From the NCBI RefSeq assembly GCF_035083965.1, contig NC_089732.1, forward strand, positions 4,541,383 to 4,605,382: 64,000 nucleotides of DNA, given 5' to 3'. Positions 56,498-64,000 of the stretch are shown in pieces. The notes beneath the pieces were generated by a model. That model was not told the origin of the DNA, ran no database searches, and worked only from the letters and a program-made list of their open reading frames with translations. Position 1 is the first letter of the stretch; every line of letters begins with the position of its first letter. This DNA comes from Branchiostoma lanceolatum. Its lineage: Eukaryota > Chordata > Leptocardii > Amphioxiformes > Branchiostomatidae. The position numbers and the translations under genes are program-made.

Positions 56498-57014
56498 CTA
56501 GAAAGACACAAACACAACATACTATGTATCAGTACTTGAAGCATTCCATGGCACAAGTAAAGGCAAGTTTTCACAAACAAACTGGTATGCCTTTTGCCTA
56601 CCACTAGCAATACACTCTAGCGGCAAAAAGACGAACAAAAGAAAACAAGCGATATCTGCTTGGATATTATATGCCAGTGCCTAGCCCCGTGATAAGGTAT
56701 AAGCAAGGAGGTTTAAAAGCCTGTTTTAAGTCTCATTTGTATAAACAGATGGTTTAGTACGCTTTCATTTTATATCTACTTTAGAATGTTCACTTTACAC
56801 AAAAAAGTGCCCCACAGCTAGACCAGTACGTTACACGTCTGGTAAAGGTCTAAATGTTCACGTTATTTTTTCTTATATTTCGTTATCTAACTAAATTTGT
56901 TCAGTCCATGCTGTGTATACGAATGTGCAATTAAGCTCACTGCCATAGATATAAAGCAGGGACAAAAAACGATCAAGATTATGATTAATTTTTTCTACCT
57001 CTTAAGTATTCAGT

Positions 57015-57755
57015 TTAGTATCCCTGGACGGGACCTGGAGGCCCGGGGGGTCCGACCACCTCACGGCGTCCGTTCTCAGCCTGACGGCGGGCCAGCAGCG
57101 CCTTCAGCTTCTGAGCCGAGACGGGAGACACGCCTATGCGGGCTGGGGGGAAACAAATCATGGCAGGTCAATAGATATGTTAGCAAAGGCTATCGTTATG
57201 TAGTTCTAATGAACAAGTAAAATCTTCTTTCACTGCTGTACAAAGTCCAAAGCAAAGCAAAAATGATGGCTCGATCTAAACTATTCTGGATGTCAGACTG
57301 TTTCCATGACCTACACGGACCAGCTCCTCCATCGGCTCCAGGGCCGAGAACAATTTGCCACAACCATCTGACACTGACTGAGCGTAGCTAGCCGTTCCAG
57401 CTTTAGTACGCTCCCTCCGTCGTTACGGTAAGAGAACGGAGAGAGCATATAAAAGCTGAAAAGGCTTGGAATCCCGTCTATATCGTCGCTAGGCCGGGCG
57501 TAATATAGACTGGATTTCAGGTTAGGTATTCAGGCCTCCCTGAGTGGATTGTGGCAAAATTTCTTCTGTAACATTTTGGCCCTAACGCCGAGGACTTATC
57601 CTACGTTGGCTCTGGAAAAATCTAGCATTCACTTGACTGAGTCCAATCTGACCTCGCCCCTTTCTACCGCCGATGCCGGCAGTGAAGCTGTCCGCAGTCA
57701 TCATCTCAGACGAGATGACCAGGACAACAAGAAGCAGCGCCAGGGTCGGTTTCAT
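57015..57755 (-). CDS. Small secreted peptide precursor, copy 1 (unrecognised)
   Basis: Two coding exons: 57653-57755 and 57015-57142 (TAA), 76 aa. A 5' UTR exon is inferred at about 59275-59385. The ATG is preceded directly by a ccacag acceptor. MKPTLALLLVVLVISSE is a clear signal peptide, probably cleaved after MMTA. The mature part begins DSFTAGIGGRKGR and continues IGVSPVSAQKLKALLARRQA, then ENGRRE. Gly-Arg-Arg after AEN is a classical amidation plus dibasic cleavage signal, and QKLKALLARRQAEN should form a basic amphipathic helix. The tail VVGPPGPPGPVQGY differs from copy 2, so the true end may come from the downstream exon at 56497. Candidate neuropeptide/hormone or antimicrobial precursor; no family recognised. 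Confidence 0.7.
57290..57365. repeat. Copy of the 'tagcctggatgccag' repeat in intron 2 of secreted-peptide gene 1
   Basis: ctggatgtcagactgtttcc...acctacacggaccagctcct...ggctccagggccgag. A copy at 61978-62175 occupies the same intron of gene 2, so the insertion predates the gene duplication. Confidence 0.65.
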
Positions 57756-57810
57756 CCTGTGGTGCAGAAAACAGAACGTCGACGTGCCTGAAGTTCCTTG
57801 CAAAAGTTTG

Positions 57811-57932
57811 GAGGAGAGACTAATCTACATGGGGGCAAAATGGAAATTTCAGCCAGAGAATCTTCAGTCACTGGAGCTTCTCTGGCTGACATTACGATTT
57901 TGCCCCCATGTAGATCTGTTTGGAGATTAAAG
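57811..57932. mobile_element. Foldback element in intron 1 of secreted-peptide gene 1
   Basis: taatctacatgggggcaaaa is inverted at ttttgcccccatgtagat, followed by ctgtttggagatt. It is a diverged relative of the CTCCAAGCAGA family. Confidence 0.7.
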
Positions 57933-58013
57933 AGAGGCGGGCGAAAAAAGGTCAGGTGCGAAAGAGGAAATGCAACAAAAGTCGGAAAGTAGATATTTGG
58001 CCTACTCTCCAAG

Positions 58014-58728
58014 GGTATCAGGACAACTCGGCCCCTGGGACAACTCGGCCCCTAGCCATTCGGGACAACTCGGCCCCTAGCTCAGGACAACTCGGCACCG
58101 AACCTCAAAACTGACATAGATCAGCAAACAGAACAGGAAGTTTTTAAAATCCACATGAGGTATAAAGCATGTTTAACTGCCAAACATTTCGTCTAAAAAA
58201 GATAGGAAATTGTAAAACTCTGCAGGTTATTTCCCCGGAACGCTTTGATAGTTTGAATATGAATAAGGAAGTTTTATCATCTCGGTTGTCTCGACGCGTT
58301 TTGAAAACCTACAAACTGTTAAAATCTTTGACCGACAAAACAGAATGAACTGCTATACATTTAATTTCATCGGTTATAAGTTATAACCACTTTCATAACA
58401 GAACATAAGCGTAGCGAGTTCGTGAAAGAGCGTCGAAAATAACAAACAAAATGGCGTCGCCGCGCTGGCCCGCAACATGTTTTTGACGGTCTTGCAACGT
58501 TTGAGACTTACGGAAATACAAAAATGCTTATGTATGGACTGAGTTTAGTTTCTTGAAATTCTTGTTCCACTTATCAGCCTGTCAGATCAGTAGAATTGTC
58601 ATTCTTCGAGCCCCAAATACACTTATCATGCACTGAGTAATAGGTGCCGAGTTGTCCTGAGCTTGGTACCGAATTGTCCTGAATGGCTAGGGGCCGAGTT
58701 GTCCCAGGGGCCGAGTTGTCTCGGATTC
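58014..58728. mobile_element. 715-bp element with multi-unit inverted arms (gggacaactcggcccct), 9-bp target duplication
   Basis: Left arm 58014-58103 carries four units of (c/g)gggacaactcggcccct; the right arm 58640-58728 has the same four units inverted. The 9-bp direct repeat ctctccaag flanks it at 58005-58013 and 58729-58737. The roughly 540-bp centre has no long ORF. It is inserted inside the terminal repeat of a CTCTCCAAGCAGAGG element. Confidence 0.85.
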
Positions 58729-59274
58729 CTCTCCAAGCAGAGGTTCGGTTCCGGCTTGTTTTGTTTGTTTTGCGTCTTCTTTTACGTTTTTGTCGGGCTT
58801 TCTATTAAATTTCGTCAGGATTTCTTCTTGAACGGCGTACATATCAGAAAGCCAGACAGAAATATTTCAAAACATGGCATATGGCAGAAAACAAGCCCGA
58901 GATCAAGGCGAGATCAACCCCCTCTTATATGGCCTCCTTCGGACAATGGTAAAACCCTAATACATATCAGCCCTACAGCGTTGAATATGGCTAAACAATC
59001 CTACTTGAGAAAGTCACTATGATTACGTATGGAAGTGTCCTTGTTATCGTATTGTAGCGCTAACCCTTATGCTGACTTTAATCTATTACAAGTTCTAAGC
59101 AAGGACGGCTCGATACCTGACTTTTCGGTCACGGAGAAGTGTATAATAATTTCATTACCAATTAAAAATGATAACACGATAGCAATAGACTCTGATGTTT
59201 TTCCATTATGATACAGGCAATAAATTACATACAACTGGACATTGCGTTGTGTACGTCTAACGGATATAACTTAC

Positions 59275-59385
59275 TTTCTTGAATGATAGTGTCGGCGAAC
59301 AGAACTACTCTCCGGCAGTGCAGATCACTGGTCACGCTCTCAGGACCTCAGTAGTCACCAACCACACTCGGCTCTCGTGTAGACT
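59275..59385 (-). other. Probable 5' UTR exon and TATA box of secreted-peptide gene 1
   Basis: On the minus strand TATAAATA (59408-59415) is followed about 30 bp later by the presumed start. A consensus donor (AAGAAA|GTAAGT) ends the exon at 59275. Gene 2 has the same arrangement (63115-63190, TATA 63217-63224). Confidence 0.55.
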
Positions 59386-59597
59386 GATCTTGCTCACTGG
59401 CCGCACATATTTATACCACAGTAATTAGTCGCTCATTTCTACTGATCATGATTGGCCAGACACTGAGACTCCTGACATACAAGTGTAAGATGATTCCTGC
59501 CAGCCGATCCATTGTGTTTACTAATCAGGGCTGCCAGACGGCCATTGTCACTCCAGACGTTTTGACGAGTTATCTGTTGTCTTTGTCAGTGCAAAAT

Positions 59598-60085
59598 ACA
59601 TGTAACTTGTCCTATCAGTGCAAAGTATAAACTTGTCCTATTGTGAAGTAATTATCACGTACAACTCCGCAATAGGACAGTCAAGTTAACGGCTTTACAC
59701 TGATAGGACAAGTTTACTTTGCATTGATAGGACAAGTTTACTTTGCATTGATAGGACAAGTTTACTTTGCATTGATAGGACAAGTTTACTTTGCATTGAT
59801 AGGAAAAGTTTACTTTGCATTGATAGGACATGTTTACTTTGCATTGATAGGACATGTTTACTTTGCATTGATAGGACAAGTTTACTTTGCATTGATAGGA
59901 CAAGTTTACTTTGCATTGATAGGAAAAGTTTACTTTGCATTGATAGGAAAAGTTTACTTTGCATTGATAGGACATGTTTACTTTGCATTGATAGGAAAAG
60001 TTTACTTGGCATTGATAGGAAATGTTTACTTTGCATTGATAGGACAAGTTTACTTTGCACTGATGAGGACAAGTTTATCTTGCAC
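59598..60085. repeat. 24-bp minisatellite (about 16 units) with short inverted leader
   Basis: Unit ttgataggacaagtttactt+tgca repeats from about 59697. Variants change gacaag to gaaaag or gacatg. A reverse-complement piece (cttgtcctatcagtgcaaag) lies at 59608-59627. Because 24 is a multiple of 3, several frames stay open by chance. No gene call. Confidence 0.95.
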
Positions 60086-60404
60086 TGATGAGGACAGCAG
60101 ATGTGTTGTCAAAACGTCTGTATAGAAGAAAATAAGGTTGTGTAGTGACAGTACTGAGGAAAACTATGTTGAACTGGTTTACTGGTTTACAAAGTTGAGC
60201 CAAACGAACTATTTACGGAGTATTTTGATATGCCTTCGCCGCGAATCGGAGCACTCCGTATCCCAATGAGGTTTAAAATCAAATTGCTTCAATCCTCAAA
60301 TACCTAGAAACTGGGCAATTAAGTGGACCGGAGCCTATTTCTTTTACACATCTGCCCGTGGCTATGTCATACTAGTAAGTATTGTAGGCATTGGTTAAAC
60401 CAAG

Positions 60405-60521
60405 TAGCCTGAGTACCAGCCTCCGTAGTGACCGCTGGCTCAAAACAAATCGCTTGCTAACTATGGTTATCTAGCGATTTTTTTGAGCCAGCGGTCACTA
60501 CGGAGCCTGGTACTCAGGCTA
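60405..60521. mobile_element. 117-bp MITE with TAGCCTGAGTACCAG termini and 9-bp target duplication
   Basis: Inverted arms tagcctgagtaccagcctcc and ggagcctggtactcaggcta, extending inward through cgtagtgaccgctggctcaa. Flanked on both sides by taaaccaag (60396-60404, 60522-60530). Confidence 0.92.
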
Positions 60522-60579
60522 TAAACCAAGGACATTATGTTTTTAGTTAGGCCGTTGGTTATCAAAACGTAAAATAACT

Positions 60580-60715
60580 AGCCTGGATGCCAGACTGTTT
60601 CCAAGGCCCACACTGACCAACTCCTCGGCTCTAGGGTCAACATGCTCCCAAGGAAATTCTACAACAGCCCCCTGAGTTATACTTGTAGAGATAGAGGCTC
60701 TGGCATCCAGACTCG
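60580..60715. repeat. Copy of the 'tagcctggatgccag' repeat family
   Basis: actagcctggatgccagact at the left and gctctggcatccagactcgg (inverted) at the right indicate a foldback element with degenerate interior. Confidence 0.7.
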
Positions 60716-60869
60716 GAAGATGCCAGGTAAATTTGATTATGTAATCAGTTCAGAGTACCTTTCAATGGTTAAACCGCAACATCAATATTGATGAGGCAGG
60801 CATCAGAAAACGACAGCGATCTATGAATGATGCATGATCACAAAAGAAAACAAAGTCGGCTTCTCAGTT

Positions 60870-61245
60870 CAGTTTCAAGGCTGTATTTGCAGTTTTCCAT
60901 CACATGATGCCAGTAAAGACACCTATTCAAGGCCTAATCATAAAAGAGTGTGGCGAAGCTAAGCGGATCCATGCTTTGTAGTTGCAGTACAGAAATTCAC
61001 CGGCTACATTTGATGCCATATACATGTATGAGTCGCACTGACTCGCACATATTTCTATAAACGAGTGTTTGAATTTATATTTTTGTCCTTTTTGACTAAT
61101 AGCGTAATAGCATAGCTAACATCGACTTAAAACTTAGATTTTAATCGTAAAAAGCGACAGCTATTTAGCGTTACAGATGTCTGCAGAAAATGGCAGCTTG
61201 ACAGCGTACAGGTCACGTGGTGGCCATGTGGTCACTCCGACTGCC
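60870..61245 (-). other. Probable last exon of secreted-peptide gene 2
   Basis: Acceptor cctttgtctttgcag, exon start 61245. It shares ctataaacgag, tttgactaat and cagtttcaa--ct-tatttgcagtttccatcac with copy 1 (56085-56500). If spliced in frame it would end the protein with GSRSDHMATT. Confidence 0.45.
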
Positions 61246-61776
61246 CTGCAAAGACAAAGGCACAACAGAGTATGTACCGCGATGATGTATCCAAGCTCCT
61301 TGATCCAAGCAAGGAGGTTCCTATTCTAACCTCCTTGATGTATCCGATGACACAAGTCTTCACAAACGAACTGCCAACCGGTATAACTGTTACAGTATTA
61401 CCTTTTGCTTTTTACCATTGATACTAAAAATACTACAAAAGGCGTACAGAACAAGTGAGTCACATAATCTGCTTGGAGATTAACCGTAATGCCCTGGGCA
61501 AGGTTATGTAGATGGTTCTTTAAATAAAGCAGGGAATTTGAATTCTGTATCTATATAGCCGGTATAACCGCCCTTCGGTGTAGCACACCAGGCACGCGGC
61601 GCGACAGCAGCTGGTTATATTACACCGAAGGACCTGTCACGTCTAACCCTCGCATATCTAACTGCATGCATTGCTTAAAGCTAACTAATGAGGATGTTGA
61701 GAGGTTGGGGCAACTTCGAACAAAACGAGCAAGTAGAAAGACCGTGTTCTTTCTTTTAGTTTTACCTCTTTACCAT

Positions 61777-62296
61777 TCATTTTCGTCCCTCAGGAGGTGC
61801 GACCACCTCACGGCGTCCGTTTTCAGCCTGGCGGCGGGCCAGCAGCACCTTCAGCTTCTGAGCCGCGACGGGAGACACGCCTCTTTGGTCTGGGGAAAAC
61901 AATGGCACGTCAATAGACACGTCAGCAAGGACTACTGTCGAAATACAAAGCAAAGCAATACAGATAGCTTCATCTAATATAGCCTGGATGCCACTGACTG
62001 TTTCCTGGACCTACACAGGCCAGCTCCTCGGTCGGATCTAGGGCCAACAATGATACATCAGCCCTCTGAGTTACGCTCGTAGACCCTGAGTAGGCAAATT
62101 TCGCCGGTGGCATGTTGGCCCTGGAGCCGATGAGCTGGCCTGTGTAGACCCTGGAAGCAGCCTGCCGTCCAGATTACGTCTAACCTCGCAACTTCTTCAC
62201 GGTATCTCCAAACCGCCCCTTTAGCCAGCTGTCGGCAGTCATAATCTCAGACGAGATGACCAGGACAACAAGAAGCAACACCAGAGTCGTTTTCAT
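61777..62296 (-). CDS. Small secreted peptide precursor, copy 2 (unrecognised)
   Basis: Two coding exons: 62185-62296 and 61777-61889 (TGA), 74 aa. The 5' UTR exon is at about 63115-63190. The structure is identical to copy 1: acceptor immediately before the ATG, signal peptide MKTTLVLLLVVLVISSE, split after KKLR with a weak GTTAGA donor. Mature sequence DSWLKGRFGDTVKKLR, then GVSPVAAQKLKVLLARRQAE and NGRRE. The C-terminal block is almost identical to copy 1, whereas the N-terminal mature segment has diverged. That pattern points to the C-terminal peptide as the constrained product. The tail VAPPEGRK differs from copy 1. If the weak donor is not used, translation would stop right after KKLRG. 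Function unknown; the candidates are a neuropeptide/hormone or a cationic host-defence peptide. Confidence 0.7.
61978..62175. repeat. Copy of the 'tagcctggatgccag' repeat in intron 2 of secreted-peptide gene 2
   Basis: tagcctggatgcca...cagctcctcggtcgg-tctagggccaac at the left, with the inverted counterpart gttggccctggagccgatga...gctggcctgtgtag at 62115-62150. Confidence 0.7.
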
Positions 62297-63114
62297 CCTG
62301 TGGTACAGAAAAAAAACGTGCCTGAAGTTACATGAGGGCCTGTATGGGGGGTCCCGACAACGCTCTACGCTAAATTCGGACGGCCAACTACGTATAACGC
62401 TAAATTCAGGACGCCTCTCTACGCTCTACGCTAAATTCTGAAGCTTCCCAATGCATTATGCAGGACTGAAATACGGCCTAACTGTACTACGTCGTGGTGA
62501 CACGAAGGTACGATGGAGTTCTCTTCAACTACGACGTGCTTTTGGACGGAGTATGACATGTCTGAAAAATACGGCGTGGCAAAATCCGCAGGCCTGGTAA
62601 GGAGACACCTGGGGACCTGCTTAAGAGCAAGAGATTTGTGGAAATTGGTTGGTCAGGAGCAACCTTTATAGATCGTAGCTGAAGATAAAATCGTTTCAGT
62701 AGTTTCTTTCAAGATCCTTTGTTCTTTAAAAAGCGTAAATATATGGCCCGATGAGGGCCGTCATTCCACTTATAACATATCCTGCTACTGGAGAGAACTG
62801 TAGCTAGAGAAAAAACAAACTTTTATGCAATTGAAGCAGGATCTGAATCTAAATCGGTCAAGCGATATAAACGCCATTTGGCGAAACACACCCTGACACC
62901 CTGAAACATGGTATAAATTGTCAAAATTAGGGGGAATATTAAGTTCGCGCTGAAAGTCGGTCCTACGTTTTTACACTGATTCTTTGAACCCAAGATGTGA
63001 CGTGTCTCCGTACTAGTGTGGCTTACCAACACATGGAAAGTGCCAGTTTAGCTGTTACACTTATAGACTAGTGATAACGTGTTTACTTCGTGGTATAGAC
63101 AAATTTCAACTTAC

Positions 63115-63224
63115 CTTGATGTCGAAGACTCGCACCACCAGTGAAACAGAACTGAAGTGTAGTTTGACTGGTGTCCCCGTGGTCCTGTAAATCTTTTTAT
63201 CAGTCGGACTCTCATCTTTATATA
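63115..63224 (-). promoter_or_regulatory. TATA box (63217-63224) and probable 5' UTR exon of secreted-peptide gene 2
   Basis: TATATAAA on the minus strand, then a start about 30 bp downstream. The donor ATCAAG|GTAAGT ends the exon at 63115. The layout matches copy 1. Confidence 0.55.
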
Positions 63225-63462
63225 GCCCTTCTCTAATGAGAGGTGTCTATTTGCACATATAATAACCTGTATCCGGAATGACGCTTCATTTGGTATGATT
63301 GAAGGACTGCCAAAAGTACCGTTATTAGTAATGGATGAGCCCTGAATAATGTGTACTATTATAGATAATGAAAGGCACAAACTGTTTGTTTTTGCTGAGT
63401 TGGTGCTTCATGCTTTCACTCGTGGTTCGTATTCTTCTATCGGCAGATTTGCCCGTCAGATT

Positions 63463-63662
63463 TACTCTCCAAGCAGAGGAGTGGGTCCGGCAGGTTTTTG
63501 ACGTGTTTTTAGGCGTTTTTGTCGGGCTTTCTACTTTTTGTCATGTTTTTTTTTTTGTCTGGTCAACCCACACGTAAAAAACATGACAAAGAAGAAAGCC
63601 CGACAAAAACGCCTAAAAACACGTCAAAAACCTGCCGGACCCACTACTCTGCTTGGGGAGTA
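63463..63662. mobile_element. 200-bp foldback MITE, CTCTCCAAGCAGAGG family, intact 9-bp target duplication
   Basis: The two halves are almost complete reverse complements (tactctccaagcagaggagt ... ctactctgcttggggagta, with gtcgggctttc mirrored). Flanked by cgtcagatt at 63454-63462 and 63663-63671. The internal word gtttttgtcgggctttct is shared with 58790-58805 and 14660-14690. Confidence 0.92.
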
Positions 63663-63671
63663 CGTCAGATT

Positions 63672-64000
63672 ATGATCGTTTGTTGTTTCGTAAAGCAAAT
63701 GTAGTCATGTTTGCTCAAATAAATGTGAATGAGACCAAACCGTATATGTCCATCACACTTTGACAGCTATTGCCTGCTAGTGTTGAACTTGTCTGTTTTA
63801 CTTGCTCTTTTTGCTGGCCCTAAACGTAAATATTAGTTATGTCTGCACTTCTCATACATTCTCATGTCATGATGCATTCGAACCTTGGTTTCAAACCCGT
63901 TAGGTACTTCAGAGGTGAAGATACCTGTGCATGCCGAAATCATTTTATGAATTACAGACAATCGATTGTAATATATAGTGCGTGAGAACAGCAGAAATAC
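63672..64000. other. Right edge, no gene recognised
   Basis: No exon, repeat or RNA gene could be supported in the last 330 bases. Confidence 0.4.

Noticed and set aside
59655-60125. Repeat-protein genes (three overlapping frames) or a CRISPR-like array
   Set aside because: A 24-bp minisatellite with no spacers; frames are open only because the period is a multiple of three.

Overview
Most likely organism: an invertebrate chordate, probably a lancelet (Branchiostoma). This is an inference. Compact multi-exon genes have canonical GT-AG introns and encode chordate/metazoan families (PLGRKT, TTC22, a SLC15A4-type transporter, a selenoprotein P homologue, C1q and FN3 proteins, a class II J-protein). 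The DNA between them is crowded with short inverted-repeat elements, tRNA-derived SINE-like copies, a truncated LINE, GAGT/CA microsatellites and local tandem duplications. No bacterial, phage, CRISPR or organellar content was seen.

Layout. 1-4.4 kb: 5' part of a DNAJB5/DNAJB4-like gene on the minus strand; its 3' exons lie off the left edge, and a perfect five-unit heat-shock element lies upstream. 5.7-8.5 kb: cerebellin/C1QL-like secreted C1q protein (minus). 10.5-18.2 kb: SLC15A4-like lysosomal proton-coupled peptide/histidine transporter (plus, 10 exons, 610 aa). 19.7-27.5 kb: TTC22 orthologue (plus) with a probable distant 5' UTR exon. 31.7-34.6 kb: single-FN3 type I membrane protein (minus), head-to-head with PLGRKT (35.4-37.1 kb, plus). 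39.5-41.7 kb: unrecognised 454-aa repeat-containing membrane protein (minus). 42.4-43.1 kb: dead LINE tail. 45.3-48.5 kb: selenoprotein P-like gene (plus) with an in-frame TGA (Sec58) in a U-P-F-C redox motif. 49.8-55.8 kb: mucin-like type I membrane protein with a long cytoplasmic tail (minus), tail-to-tail with the selenoprotein. 56.1-63.2 kb: a segmental duplication carrying two paralogous small secreted-peptide genes (minus), with a nested transposon insertion and a 24-bp minisatellite.

The genes do not form one pathway; this is an ordinary gene neighbourhood with independent promoters. The best candidates for something undescribed are: (i) the paired secreted-peptide genes, whose conserved C-terminal peptide is a basic amphipathic helix ending in a Gly-Arg-Arg amidation/cleavage site; (ii) the 454-aa protein with two internal repeat modules; (iii) the mucin-like receptor-shaped protein; and (iv) the one-Sec SELENOP homologue, surrounded by recent duplications of its own exon edges.

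All exon boundaries were assigned by eye from GT-AG sites and reading-frame phase, with every listed CDS checked to sum to a whole number of codons. No alignments, transcript data or database searches were available.
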